Positions 20,553 to 32,845 of a stretch of 64,000 nt of DNA are shown here, piece by piece. Within the stretch, counting starts at the first letter, position 1. Every line of letters begins with the position of its first letter. Made by a program: the position numbers and the translations under genes. The notes under the pieces are model-generated. The model did no database searches. It was given only the letters and a program-made list of their open reading frames with translations, and was not told where the DNA came from. Origin of the DNA: Reticulitermes lucifugus (taxonomy: Eukaryota; Arthropoda; Insecta; Blattodea; Rhinotermitidae); contig JAKCWW010000884.1 in NCBI GenBank assembly GCA_026260175.1, positions 8,946 to 72,945 of the forward strand, in the 5' to 3' direction.

Positions 20553-22190
20553 ATAGATAGGTACCAGACTACACTGCTTATGTCGAATGAGACAACTGTA
20601 ATATTCGAAAGCCAACATAACTTGCTGTTAAATCGTTCTTTTCAACAACAGTCTTTAATCGAATGTATCTGCTCTCAACATTTCCTTTATGAGGTCACAG
20701 AATGGCAATAACCCAGCTGTCGCGAAAATGCACCAAAACTGATGTAGTTACAGCCTCCATTAATTCAAACTTCATTTACATGGAGCAATAGTGAACAATA
20801 CATTTAAGGAGATACTACAAGCACTCTTTCGCGATTTTAATTTAATCATATTAAATGCACTTTATCGGCAACCAAGTTCTCTACACAGCTGGATTTAGCA
20901 AACGTGTAGTTGAGAGTTGTTTTATACGCTGAGTTTCTTCTGAATTTAGGCCCAGTTACCTGTAAACTTATTTTAATACGTATTTTTTAAAAACAGTTTT
21001 AAAAGCGTTCTCTTACAAAAAAAAAGTCAGCAGATACAGAGACCCCTCAATTACATGTGTCAAAGCTGACACCCGTAGAGCTTGTAGTTGGTTAGACAAA
21101 TGAATTCCAAATTTCATCAAATTAACATCGCCTCCACAGCAATGAGTTTAGCCCTTTAACGCTCTGTGTTTACTATGTAGACTTACCAACAGTTTCAACA
21201 TTAAAACTCTGCATTTATTTCCGGAAAGTGTTTTTATGTGATTCATAGGATTGTCTCAATGATCGATGGTTAAGTCCACAAGTGGCATTACACGATTGGT
21301 AAAGGAGAAACAGACTATATACATTAAAAATGTACGGTGAAAATAACATAAAGAGAAACAGAGTCTTCTCTGTGAGTTAGGAACGGAACCTTTAAAATAT
21401 AATTTACACTGATTTTATTAGAGCTTTACTTGTACTAACACTATAAAGCATAGTGGTTGCTTTAGGTTCCATCCCCTTTAACACTCAAAGCACTCGACTT
21501 TGCTCACACGGTATTTTTATATGATTCTCTGAACCAAAAGCAAATAATTTCCTAAACAGCACTGATCGATCTGTCTTTGTAATGGTGACTGTCGGTGTTT
21601 ACTCTGAGGTATGAACTGAATTATATAATATAATTCAAATAAAAAACATAGGCATTCTAGAACGTGACGCTCTGAGGTTGAGTAATTGAGTCCCGACGTT
21701 TCAAAGGATACTAGTACCTTCACTGTCAAGGGTTACCCATTTCAAGAAGAACTGCTTCATTCCTGAATATGAAGGCAGCACAGCCCTTGTGAACAACGGC
21801 AACATGCGTTACATGACAGAAACCTCAGTCCTCAGCAACATAGCTGTGACACGTCACATCTCTCAATTCAGATAAACTATAGCTTTAAAGGTTTAATTAA
21901 CCTGCGGTTCTGCATGCGTAATTTGGTGCACACATTTTAAAGATAAGTGACAACAACCCTTACTGCAGTCCTTATCATATGCCTAATAATAAGCTACATT
22001 TATACAGATTACAATTACATGTAACCACTTTGCAGAAGTTTCTTCATTCCCAATCCATAAAATGGTCCATATGATACCACTAAATATGGTTTTTAAGGAA
22101 GAAGTTATCTGTCATTTAAAGTCATAAATTAAAGCCTTTACATTCGCTGAAATACGATAATGACAAGAAATATTATCACCATGACTGCAC
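20553..22190. other. No gene; one fossil GAAACGTC module
   Basis: At 21692-21721 (minus) CCGACGTTTC and AGTACCTTCA correspond to the module at 57223, with a damaged first box. Otherwise unassigned and AT-rich. Confidence 0.45.
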
Positions 22191-23100
22191 ATGTCCAACC
22201 GCCAAAACCAACAATATAACTGCACTATGTCCAGCCCTCCAACATCATCAGTACTGCAATATGTCCAGCCCTCCAACATCATCAGTACAACTGCACTACG
22301 TCCAACCCTCCAACATCATCAGTACNNNNNNNNNNNNNNNNNNNNNNNNNNNNNNNNNNNNNNNNNNNNNNNNNNNNNNNNNNNNNNNNNNNNNNNNNNN
22401 NNNNNNNNNNNNNNNNNNNNNNNNNNNNNNNNNNNNNNNNNNNNNNNNNNNNNNNNNNNNNNNNNNNNNNNNNNNNNNNNNNNNNNNNNNNNNNNNNNNN
22501 NNNNNNNNNNNNNNNNNNNNNNNNNNNNNNNNNNNNNNNNNNNNNNNNNNNNNNNNNNNNNNNNNNNNNNNNNNNNNNNNNNNNNNNNNNNNNNNNNNNN
22601 NNNNNNNNNNNNNNNNNNNNNNNNNNNNNNNNNNNNNNNNNNNNNNNNNNNNNNNNNNNNNNNNNNNNNNNNNNNNNNNNNNNNNNNNNNNNNNNNNNNN
22701 NNNNNNNNNNNNNNNNNNNNNNNNNNNNNNNNNNNNNNNNNNNNNNNNNNNNNNNNNNNNNNNNNNNNNNNNNNNNNNNNNNNNNNNNNNNNNNNNNNNN
22801 NNNNNNNNNNNNNNNNNNNNNNNNNNNNNNNNNNNNNNNNNNNNNNNNNNNNNNNNNNNNNNNNNNNNNNNNNNNNNNNNNNNNNNNNNNNNNNNNNNNN
22901 NNNNNNNNNNNNNNNNNNNNNNNNNNNNNNNNNNNNNNNNNNNNNNNNNNNNNNNNNNNNNNNGTCCAACCCTCCAACATCATCAGTACAACTGCACTAC
23001 GTCCAGCCCTCCAACATCATCAGTACAACTGCACTACGTCCATTCCTCCAATATCACCAGCACGAATAAACCATGTCCACTCCTCGGATATCATCACTGT
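22191..23100. repeat. 37-bp minisatellite interrupted by an assembly gap
   Basis: GTCCAGCCCTCCAACATCAT-type units begin at 22193, 22229, 22263, 22300, 22964, 23001, 23038 and 23075, spaced 36, 36, 34, 37 and, after the gap, 37, 37 and 37 bp. Outer units are diverged and inner ones nearly identical, as is usual for tandem arrays. The gap of 638 N sits inside the array and would hold about 17 units if filled. A stray unit (GATGTCCAGCCCTCAAACAT) sits at 23414. Confidence 0.9.
22326..22963. other. Assembly gap (638 N)
   Basis: Run of N. All long frames drawn across it are meaningless. Confidence 1.
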
Positions 23101-23390
23101 AACTGGTTTCAAAAACGGTGTTACCTAATCAGGGTTCCGCAGAATATCGTTAAAGGTTCCGTGAAAAACTGTTGAAAAAAATAAAAATTATATATACAAC
23201 GAAAATGTCCACGTACACCTCAAAATATCGCAAAATATTTTTCCAGCAATTGGCAATACTCGGGTAGTTTCCTGCTCTACCAAATACCTCTTTGTTTTCT
23301 AGCCTGTAAACGTTTCCATAGGAAGCGGTTCCTCGGGATATAAAAAATTGTTTGGGGTTCCTCCATGGGAAAAGCGTTGGGAAACACTAG
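23101..23390. mobile_element. Probable hAT-type MITE, left end worn
   Basis: The right end, reversed, reads CTAGTGTTTCCCAACGCTTT then CATGGAGGAACCCC, the typical hAT-type end. The left end ACTGGTTTCAAAAACGGTGT and AGGGTTCCGC is a weak match. The interior repeats the theme GGTTCCGTGAAAAACTG. I find no 8-bp target duplication, so the left boundary is uncertain. Confidence 0.5.
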
Positions 23391-24146
23391 TATAGCATTG
23401 CCACTGTGCATACATGATGTCCAGCCCTCAAACATCTTCCGCCTCCAACACAACGTCCTTAGACCCTTTACGTCTTTCAACCTCTCGGATTAGTTTCGGT
23501 CTGTAATTCATAAGAAGTTTCGAAATTCTACCTAATTACAGCAGTCAGACATGCTGTTACACGTTAACCACGTTGCTCGATTCTTTCACTTCATTTATAA
23601 CAGACGTGTGCAAAATGTCGGATATTCACATTCATAACTACTTTGAGTATACGTACCGAAATACGCTACAGCTTGATATCCTAACTTCATATTATTCTTT
23701 TATCTGCTACATTTGTAGTTCAATTCTCGAAACCATGCACAACTACAGCTCCTGCCACATGAGTACTGAATCGTTCCTATACTTACTGCCCAAAGCTACA
23801 GTAACTGTCAAGCATAAGCTGAAAATAATATGCTTCTATATTACGTCTTTGCCATGATGTACATTTCAAGCTTCCTCTTATATAGACTACTAAAGCTTGC
23901 CTTTCTGTGTATTTTAGCAAGTAGGTACAAATAGAAACAGATAATTGCAGCGGCGTATTATACATATTCTTAGTCCTAGTATTGCGTCTTCATTGAATGA
24001 TGCTTTACTAAGGCAGATTATATAGCAACGAATGGTAATGTGATTTGTGGATAATAAATTGGAAAACACGTGGATGTAACCGCGTGGCCTCATTTAAATT
24101 ACCATATCGACAATTCCTGGAGGAACTAAGAAAATCACGGGAAAAA
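23391..24146. other. No gene recognised
   Basis: Contains only the stray 37-bp unit at 23414. The 94-codon plus-strand frame at 23573-23857 has no domain. Confidence 0.5.
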
Positions 24147-24181
24147 ATACCAACCAGGGAAGCCAGTGTCCCGGTTGGTAT
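24147..24181. repeat. Strong short hairpin
   Basis: ATACCAACC-GGGA and TCCCGGTTGGTAT pair over 13 positions with one bulged base around an 8-base loop. The flanking TTCCTGGAGGAAC is itself palindromic. Its role is unknown. It may be part of an unrecognised repeat. Confidence 0.6.
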
Positions 24182-25183
24182 TGGATAAGGGCAACTGAAG
24201 AGGGCAATTCAGAAACATTAACCCTTGAGAGACCTTGACCCTTAGCACCGTTTAGAACATATAGACGTTCTATCACGTTTAGTAGGATACATTGTTGTGG
24301 CAGCCTTTCCTGAATTTTTCAAGTCATAGGGATTACGAATTTCGACGGAGGTCTTCTTTTAACAAGTTACCAGCAAATTTGGTATCGGATTTATAATAAC
24401 GTCTCATAAACGTGACACACAACTACTACAAACAATGTATAAAAATTTATCTTTCAAAAGGTAGATAGAAAGTCAGACTGAGAAAACAGAAAATTGTTTT
24501 TCAAATATAAGCATGGCCTCAGTAGGCATAATTCTTTTCATAACTACGTAACTCCACGAGTAATTTACATGCCGAACGACAACCACCTCACTGCGGTTCT
24601 GCATACATCACTGGGTTCCGATACACCGCATCAATGCACATGCTTAAATGACAGTGGGTAATCTCCCTCGTGTCAACACGAGTTTTGATTGTGTCGTTAA
24701 CTCGGTTCGCTAGCCGCACTAACCACCATAACATTTGCCCATTTACTTTACCAACATCCACAATGACTGCAGCTATATATATACACGCAGAGATTTACCG
24801 TACATAATTCATACGATTTTACAGCATCTGCAGCTTGGGATCGTTGTATCTGGACAGGAGCGCTGTTGACAATATAACTAACTTGGCTACAAAACGTGTG
24901 ATGGTTATAATAACTTTGTTCATATTCAGTCAAGTAACAGACACTTTGATGTTACGTATGATTAGCGCTGTATTACAATTTTCTTCAGCTCCTGAACTTG
25001 TTCTGTTATCATACAAATAGATTTATAGCTTTGTACAGTCACAATAAAGCAAAACCGGCAGAGAAAATATTCGCTGTGCAAGGAATTTCGGATTACAACA
25101 GAACTGAGGCAAACACAGCTGAGGGGATAAATTTTCATTTTCTCACAGAGGGTTTGCTCAAATTATAGTAATATGTTGTTCCG
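24182..25183. other. No feature recognised
   Basis: Nothing assignable apart from a short (TA)n near 24773-24783. Confidence 0.5.
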
Positions 25184-25217
25184 ACATATCGGTGGAACAC
25201 GCTGTCTCCATCTTCAG
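25184..25217 (-). ncRNA. Fossil hammerhead-like module
   Basis: On the minus strand CTGAAGA (25217-25211) is intact, followed by a TGGAGACAGCGTGTTCCACC hairpin region and GATATGTCGG. The last box differs from GAAACGTCGG at two bases, so it should be inactive. Confidence 0.5.
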
Positions 25218-25818
25218 GACAACTTAATTTGGTTCAGAAGAACGCAGAAGTGTTTTGCTATATAACCCAAACATTTCCTTTCCCGAATCACTTAAACCGA
25301 ATTCAGTCACCCTGAACAAGGAGGCATTATGATTCTCTAAACGTATGTGTAAATACTGCACGGTGTAAAACAGATAAAACAAACACGTTAGACTGACAGG
25401 ATCAAGAAAACACAGATGAGGGGAATGGATAAACCTAAAAGGTAGGAAAGAACGGAAGGATAGCAAAAATTAAGGATGGGCCTCAAACCTTGTGTTCCAC
25501 ATAAATTATAAGGGTGATAAAATGATGGAGGGTGAGAGGCGAAGGGAATGTAACTCGCATGGACGACATTGTGACGTAGCCTAATGCGCGATTTAATTCA
25601 GAAGACCTAAAGAAAATAGTTGAGTTAGGAGTTCTCGGTTTCGATGGAGGATGCTATTGAGATCGACGTTGAAGGAGTAGGATAAGAAAGTGAGAAATGG
25701 ATTAATCTGGCTCAGAGTAGGTCATCAAGTGACAGTCTATTTGAAGGAGGTAACGAACATACGGGTTCCATAAAAGTCTGAATATTTCTTCAGTAGCAAA
25801 GCATAACATTCTGAAGAA
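25218..25818. other. No feature recognised
   Basis: Nothing assignable. Confidence 0.5.
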
Positions 25819-25958
25819 GGACTCTGCACTATGGAGGTCAGTATCTTGTTGGACAGTGTCTGAGGTCTTCCTCTGACCACCAAACAAAGGACTTTGCACT
25901 ATGGAGGTCAGTATCTTGTTGGACAGTGTCTGAGGTCTTCCTCTGACCACCAAACTAA
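25819..25958. repeat. 70-bp tandem duplication
   Basis: The unit starting GGACT(C/T)TGCACTATGG occurs at 25819 and 25889 with about two differences in 70 bp, followed by the first few bases of a third unit (AAGGAC). The near identity points to a recent duplication. Confidence 0.95.
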
Positions 25959-27929
25959 GGACACTCGCAGTACGTCTGTATTACTGAAAACTTATTGTTT
26001 GATTATTGATGGAAAAATGCAAAATCACATCAAATTCGGCAGCACTCAAGACATAAGCCTTTACACTTTAACTTCTAATAACGAGACACGTCGATTTGAA
26101 GCACTGTCCTCAAATTCCACTGTGCTACTGAAGTTGTTATATTTTGGGGTCTAACATTATGCAATATTACCTGCGTCCTCCTGTCATTTATCCGTCTTGG
26201 TACACTACAAATATCCTCCTCAGCACAATCTTCCTTTTTCTGAAATATTATCAGTCTACGATATTCTCTTAATACGAGGGACCAGGTTTAAAAACCATAA
26301 AAAATTACAAGTGACATTACAAATGTGTACATTTTAATATTTACGGCTTCACATGGTGGACGGGTGAATACCAGATTTTCAACCAAATTATATAAAACAT
26401 TCCATCCACTCTCTGAAGACTGATGCTCATCTAAATCATCATCTAAATCATGATCTAAATCAATGCCTACCTCAGACAGACTACAGTTTGTCTCCAATAC
26501 AATGAACACCTTTTGCTTCTGTATACGGAAACAATCGGGACTTATTGTGAGAATCATTCGAAACACAACACAGTGTGACAAAATTCAGTCACTTAATGAC
26601 ACGGCAGGTTGGGCTTAAAAAGTTTTAAAGCTTCGAGAACACAACTTTGATTGGTTGCTGTTGTTTCCAAAAATTCTGAAAACAGAACAGTAAGATTCCG
26701 GTGGCTTCGCATTGAATAGGCTTAACCGGTTCACAAAAATACTACCTGTCAATTTTAGGTAATGTTTCTCCAATCAAACTTTATGTTAACGTAAAAGGGT
26801 GTCGGTGTTTCTCTCGTACAGAAGTAACAGTTTGTAACAGTGCAAATGTCGTTATCAATAACAGACTAGAAGAAATGAGATGGTGGTAATATTGTTCACA
26901 GCTGGAAACTAGCACGCCTCCAAAACACCGAAAACATTAAATAGTGACAAATGATCTCTTTTATTTCCCTTTCTCTCGACAATGTTAGTCTGTGTTTTTC
27001 AATTTCCCACATTTTCCTCCTCCTCCTCATACCAAACACCCTGAAATCCCTTAGTTATAAATTTCCCCCTTATCTCAGCTGCTGAAGGTTGTCATATGTT
27101 CTCATGTGCCTCCGCTTCGCCCTTTGTTGCGTTTTACTGCTTTATAACAAGGCCTTCCCTTCTCTGAAGTGGTAACCGTAGCAACGCAACGGAACGCTCA
27201 AGCACAAAGAAGTAACGCTGATCTTCCCATGAAAGGAATACAAAAATAATCTTCTCAATTTTATATTAACAAATGTGGATTATACCAAATTAGAATACAA
27301 ATATTTAGACGGGGATGTTAGAATTTCGGTAAAGCGCGGATAGTCTAACAATTCTAGCGCGATGGTTTACTTCTGAATTCGAAAATCGTAAAAGTTACAA
27401 AATAGCATTGGACACAAAACGTACTTCAGTCTCTCTATATTTATTTGAAATATTCTTCACTTAAATAATATTTAGTAAGCCCTAGATGCGTGCAAGTATT
27501 CCTGTAAATACTTATGTAAAATTCAACTATTCATTGCCCTGTTGCAATAAAACTTCAATGTGCCGAGAGTGTTTAGTTAAATAGTCCAATACAACTTTCA
27601 TGAAATTCTGTTCAGCTGTTCTGAAGTCGTCACTTGCGAACAGACAGAAACAAGTGCGAAGCTAATATGTGCATTTTTTGTAAGTACTCGCTACGAAGGT
27701 GGTACAGTTTCAGTGCAGTGAAATACACATGCAGTTTTAGTCTATCAATTTGCGTTGATATATTCAAGCGCATGTTAAATCTTGAAACAATTTCAGTTTA
27801 TTACAAGCTAACATTATTATTTATTTAAATGTTTATTTACGATTCATTTAACATCGCCTTAGTATTTCAGGCTACACGGCAAAATGTGGAAGTCGTAGTG
27901 CCGAATATGAGATAAACTCTACATTACAT
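25959..27929. other. No gene recognised; 12-bp tandem repeat at 26429
   Basis: The unit ATCTAAATCATN is repeated three times at 26429-26464 and accounts for the Asp-rich part of the minus-strand frame at 26288-26581. Pyrimidine-rich text at 26960-27070 is low complexity. No domain seen. Confidence 0.5.
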
Positions 27930-28110
27930 AATTTCAGGCTTCCGTCGCGATGTCAATGTCTTCCCTCTTCTGGCATATTGCGCAGCGTTGATTGGTAGTT
28001 AGTTACCGACGTTTCAGGACAGACAATCGCAACCAATAGTGTTCCGAAACGTCGGTAACAAACTCCCAATCAACGCTGTGCAATACCCCAGAAGAGCGAA
28101 GACCTCATCC
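27930..28110. mobile_element. Foldback element with GAAACGTC core (family F), copy 2
   Basis: The left arm (27966-28014) and right arm (28044-28094) form a 50-bp inverted pair of about 88% identity. Each contains CTTCTGG, GCGCAGCGTTGATTGG-like, GTTAGTTACCGACG and TTTC. The spacer is about 30 bp. Outside the arms, TTTCAGGCTTCCGTCGCGAT at 27938 matches the outer flank of copies 1 and 3, so the element extends beyond the core arms. Compared with copy 1 it has lost most of the spacer. Confidence 0.75.
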
Positions 28111-28437
28111 AGAAATGTCTTTGTGGCAATGACGAATAATACGAAATTCGTTAGCCATGAGAGTATGTCTGCGAGATGAAAAATCATCCCGGAACCTCCG
28201 TTATACGAAACATGAGTGCTATTCACCCGACAGTCGGTTTCATATCAGTAACTACTAGAAATATTTCATTTATTGCGAAGAAAATCACGAAAAAGTAGAA
28301 GTGCTATTTAGCGCTCTAATAATTGTAAAGTGAATTTTAAGGATAAATCGGTCGCTGCAGGCTATACGATTTGTAGTGTACTGTACAGCCCCGCATGTGG
28401 GTAGCATTAAAGGAATACAGTGCTTTGTTCTATTACC
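28111..28437. other. No feature recognised
   Basis: Nothing assignable. Confidence 0.5.
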
Positions 28438-28625
28438 CTGTAGATGGAGGTAATATGTTCGTCCGAAACGTTGACACCCACCTACCAGACATGACGTCAT
28501 AAACCGAAAGATTACAATATGAATCTTCACCATCGTAAAAGCCTGGAATCTTGTACAACAATACTGAGATCCTGTTCCGACTACTTGGTTCTGAAGGTAA
28601 AGGCACAAGTTTCCTTCGAAACGTC
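28438..28625 (+). repeat. Two fossil hammerhead-like modules in direct orientation
   Basis: The first (28438-28470) has CTGTAGATGG, then GTCCGAAACGTTG. The second (28591-28625) has CTGAAGG, a GGTAAA/TTTCC stem and GAAACGTCGG. Both first boxes are mutated. Their direct rather than inverted order contrasts with the other pairs. Downstream of the second, AACTAATTACCAGTCAACAC and GCGTAACATCCC link it to foldback family F. Confidence 0.5.
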
Positions 28626-29612
28626 GGAAATTTCAGAAACTAATTACCAGTCAACACCGCGTAACATCCCACTGTACCTACTAGATTGTTCAGCGACACC
28701 GCTGTAAGAACGTCAAAGGTCAAAAGCTCAAAATGTTTTGTGTGACGTCATTATATTGTCCATATATGGTAGAAGTTCTTGACAAAACCAACAACTCTTA
28801 TTTATGTAACCATAAAATTCCAGGAATTTCAGAAAATTCTACTGCCGATTAGTTTCACTTACAAAGTAAAGAGGAAAATATGAAGGTATAGTGAAAGAAG
28901 GGAGGAACGAAACTGAGATAATGTTGAAGAATGCGACAAATAAGGTTTTCTTTCGGATTTTGAACATAACAAATGCATTACCTTTGTGTTGAGCAACACA
29001 ACAGGAAAAGACTTCAAGACAAACTATACCCGTAAGTTTCCCTTTCAAAAAAAAAAAGTAAATCAGCATGCCGTCAATACCATTTTCAGGAAGCAGTGTT
29101 GTAACTGTAATCGGCTCAGGCAGGATCGACAAATCTGTAGTCGCTTTCCATTTCAATACAATTCTTGCTTTCTAAAGAGCACCTTCATTCTGAATCGTCC
29201 AAAGATAACATTTCTTTAGAGGATAGTAGACCTATCATCCGATACTAACTTACCAGAATTTGTCTTCTATCCACTTGACAAACGTACACTCCCCTTTAAC
29301 TTTTCTTCGCTTACATAATTTCGTCTAATTTATCATTTTCTTTTACACTCCTCCTATTTGCTACGTTGATCTTTGCATTTTTTCTGCAGGCTATTCAATT
29401 TTCAAATTCACAGTGGGAATTATAAGCAGGATACCAATTGATTTAACTCTCAGATCTTTACGTTTTACTACAGAGTGAATTTATGCCTCTCATATTATTT
29501 TTCAAATAAATAATTATTTCGCTGAACAGAATTAAGTGATTGTCATTTGTAACCGACAGGCGGCTTTTTTCTTTGCGAGATAGTAAGTGTATGTGTAAAT
29601 ATTATTTAAAAT
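28626..29612. other. No feature recognised
   Basis: Nothing assignable apart from short A runs. Confidence 0.5.
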
Positions 29613-29624
29613 GAACTTTAGGTT

Positions 29625-29889
29625 CGGCTCATTCCGGTGGCAGCGCGGTCTAAGACGTGGGTCTGTGGCTGCTCGCATGCTGGGATTGCGGGTTCGAATC
29701 CCGCCGGGGGCATGGATGTCTGTCTCTTGTGAATGTCGTGTGTTGTCAGGTAGAGGTGTCTGCGACTGGCCGATCCCTCATCCAGAGGAGTCCTATCGAT
29801 TGTGTGTCACTGAGTGTGATCAGGTGCAACAATAACCCTCTACACCTACAATGAGTACGTAGAAGAGGTCAGACTAAGGAAGAAAGAAA
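29625..29889 (+). mobile_element. SINE family C, complete, with perfect target duplication
   Basis: The Leu-tRNA-like head has GCGCGGTCTAAGACGTGGG (A-box region) and GGTTCGAATCCCGCC (B box at about 29692). The body includes ATGGATGTCTGTCTCTTGTG, GTGTTGTCAGGTAGAGGTGT and CAGAGGAGTCCTATCG. The 3' end is AGGAAGAAAGAAA. The 12-bp sequence GAACTTTAGGTT occurs just before (29613-29624) and just after (29890-29901), a perfect target-site duplication. Total length is 265 bp. Frames of 74 and 65 codons here are by-products. Confidence 0.95.
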
Positions 29890-29901
29890 GAACTTTAGGT
29901 T

Positions 29902-31548
29902 AGAAAATGGGTAAAACCCAGTTGTAACGACATGTAGGACCTCCTATAATATGAATAACTTAATTTTTCACGTTTCTTACGTTTCTCACTGTAAATAGCG
30001 ATACATTATTAATCGGCTGGTTCCCCTGAGGAACACGAACAGCGTTCTGAGGGGGTAACTGAAGTTTTATATAATGCTTTACAGAAAAGTCTCCCTTCAA
30101 AGTGTTAATGTATATGTATGTAGTTATATCTGTGCATTACAGTTTTTAAATTACTCAGTCCATCAGAATTTCACTGCGCACATCTGTTTCACTTAAAACT
30201 GATTCAGTATTAACTCCTCGAAACGTGACAGCGCTCCCTTATGGCCAGCAGATATTTCTGTATGGATCTCATTACTTCGAAACAGTAGTTGCAAAACATT
30301 TACCTCAAAGACTATTGTATTTCATAGGTTGAAATCAGATCCGCTGGAACGAATGGAGCAAAATATATGTATTACTTGATTCCTATCCGGAATGCGTTCA
30401 GTACAATATTTTCGTTTCCCTTTTAAAGCAACGTCTCCAGCTATCTGATACTCATTTATGTAATCACACTGTTACTTTCTTATTAAGATCATCTGTCCAC
30501 TTCATCATTATGCTATTTCATTAAATTATATACTGCTTTATTTTACTTCCAAACAAAGAAACTGAATTTATAGGGACTTTGGGGAGAGAAATAGAATGGT
30601 GTTTATATCGGAATGGAAATTTAAAGAAATTAATTAATAAAATAAATTATCAAGGAACAAAGGACCTTATTGTTTATGAAGATGAACCTGCCAACAGGAA
30701 TCATAGTCTATTACATACTGACAAACCGAATAATGCGTTATTTGTCCAAAGTACGGTTGATTTCCCTATCAGTATTGTAACGAATGGCAGTAAAACTTTA
30801 ACGAAGAAATAACACTGAAATCAGAGAGTTAAATTTTCGAAAATCGACCAAAAAAAACTGGCAATGAGGATTCGAATCACATCCAAAACTCTAGAGCAGT
30901 ACGAGATTTGAGGTTAACACAGCGGTGCTAAGATCCATGTCTTCTGGAAATGTGATGTCGTGCCACTGGCAAACAGTAATCAAGCAGCACGCACTGTGTT
31001 ATCATATGCGGCAATACTCTCACACTGCTTCAACAACCGCGGCTACCGCACAGTGGCTACAGTAAGCACTACATGGCATATCTTTGCTTGTGGTTCTTAC
31101 CTTGTAGCATTGTGGCAGGGAACAGAAAAATGATTGCCTTATGCATTACAGAGTCAATGAAACCACATAATACCTCCATAAAGAGACCAAACCTTAGCAC
31201 TGCTCATGACAAACAAAGTACGGCCATACTAAACACATACACTGCGTTGAAAAGATCTTACCTTCTTATATTACAGCAGGAGTTACGTGTACTTAACCTT
31301 AGACTTATAAGGGTAATAGTCATCCCCTCCTTTGTTTCCTGCCATGTTACCCTAATGGTGTCGCACAGAAAACTTTTCATTCTAAACATACCCTCCTGTC
31401 TTTATATACCAGGTTTTGGTGTTTCTGCAATGCTGAGTTCAAAAATGCAATTTTACTACAGTACTGATAACTTTCAACCATTTTTTAAATAAAATATCGT
31501 CTGTTCTGTCTACTGTCATGCTAAAGGTACACGTCGTTGTGTATAAAA
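29902..31548. other. No gene recognised
   Basis: The 139-codon plus-strand frame at 31073-31492 is the longest non-repeat frame in the window. It has no domain I recognise and begins inside unremarkable sequence. A possible worn tRNA-like B box (reverse of GATTCGAATCC) sits at about 30872. Confidence 0.45.
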
Positions 31549-31707
31549 TACAATGAACCCCCGATATAACGCCACCCTCTCTTAACTCCGAAGAAATTCT
31601 AAGAACAGAAACTCCTATCAGAGAGTATTTCGGTTTACCGCCGCCCTGGATATATTGCCAAAAATTGCGGCGAACAAACAGTGGCACTATATTGGGGGTT
31701 GACTGTA
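31549..31707. mobile_element. TA-flanked MITE (family T), copy 1
   Basis: The left end is TACAATGAACCCCCGATATA followed by ACGCCACC. The right end, reversed, is TACAGTCAACCCCCAATATA followed by GTGCCAC. The inverted repeats match at about 22 of 27 positions and are bounded by TA, as for pogo/mariner-type elements. At 159 bp it has no coding capacity. A second copy, split by a SINE, is at 47283-47735. Confidence 0.8.
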
Positions 31708-32845
31708 TTAATACAAACAATTTAGAGTTTTACTACTGCTTTAAAATAAAGCACGTTCCATACAAATCCCGACGTCCATCTAAATAATACACAAATATTC
31801 AGCTAATGCTTCGTAGAAAGCACACTGCATGTCCACTACAAAGATCGATTTGTGTAGGTAAATAATCTGTACGTATTATGAAAATAATACCAAATGTATG
31901 AAGATATGACTACAGCATATAGATCCTGATTGTTATATGATTCGGTATTTACAACTACAAATCTGATTTAGAGAGTTAAAAGAACCCTTTCGACATTTAT
32001 TATGTTTATTGACACACTGTGCAGCTTACGAGCACTGTGTGCTGCATTAACTCAATTTTATTTCATAGCAAATCCGAACTGCTGTGTGGACTGCAGAGTA
32101 TCGTTAATATAACCACATAAAATGAAGGTAGCAGCAATTAAAACGGGATTTACAAGTGCTCTAACCGGATAACTCTGCATAACCCTCAATACCCTGAAAG
32201 TAGGTTTCCACGAGCTATAGTTTTATCTCCATACATTCGTATGTAATACACCTGCCGCAGTGAAAGTGGGGTTATATTGCTACATCAGTATGTTGGACAA
32301 AACTCCGGAAGTTATATATCTCGAATTTCCATGGTAATTAGTTTAAATCAATCTCTTCTCAGTCAGGGTTGTCGAGTCAATTACAATATGCATCATTTAA
32401 TACTGTTAGTTCATTCGAAATTAAGAATATACGCATTCAGAGTACGTTAGCACAGTTTGCGACGAGAGTCCTGTAACAAGCGTGACGTTTATTAGAAGGA
32501 GGTAATGTAATTTTATGTTAGCTTTAAAGTATCCACAGAAATATCATGTACACTTCTTAAGTCCGAATGTTACTATTTCACATTTCGGGGAGGGATAAGT
32601 GCTTTATCAACGCTGTAAATTGTTAAAATTATATAGTGTGGGTTGTAGACGAAACAAATATCAGTATGGAATATTGGTGGAATGATACTGACAGAAAAAA
32701 ACTGTAGTGCTCGGATAAGAAGCCGATGCAGTACGATTTTGTCAGCGAAAAATCCCATATGGGTGAGCCTCAGACAGAACACGAGTCTACACTGTGGAAG
32801 GCCGGAAAACTAACCGCCTTAGCCATAGGAAACTCACACGACCTG
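31708..32845. other. No feature recognised
   Basis: Nothing assignable. Confidence 0.5.

Noticed and set aside
22191-23100. Possible CRISPR array or hammerhead cluster in the 37-bp repeat
   Set aside because: Units abut without variable spacers and the genome is animal-like, so it is not CRISPR. The minus strand contains CTGATGATG in each unit but no GAAA box follows, so it is not a hammerhead.
22191-23175. Open frames of 216 to 304 codons across the large gap
   Set aside because: They consist almost wholly of undetermined residues plus 37-bp tandem repeat text. They are artefacts of the N run.
29625-29720. Possible genuine tRNA-Leu gene (also at 37740, 62290, 47370 and 43410)
   Set aside because: A and B boxes are present but acceptor stems do not pair and the sequences continue into conserved SINE bodies with target duplications. 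They are SINE heads.
30860-30960. tRNA-like head on the minus strand (GATTCGAATCC)
   Set aside because: The B-box word is good but the A-box half is too degenerate and no SINE body follows.
31073-31492. 139-codon plus-strand open frame
   Set aside because: No recognisable domain, no supporting context, ordinary composition. Such lengths occur by chance in 64 kb. It could still be an exon, but nothing in the sequence says so.
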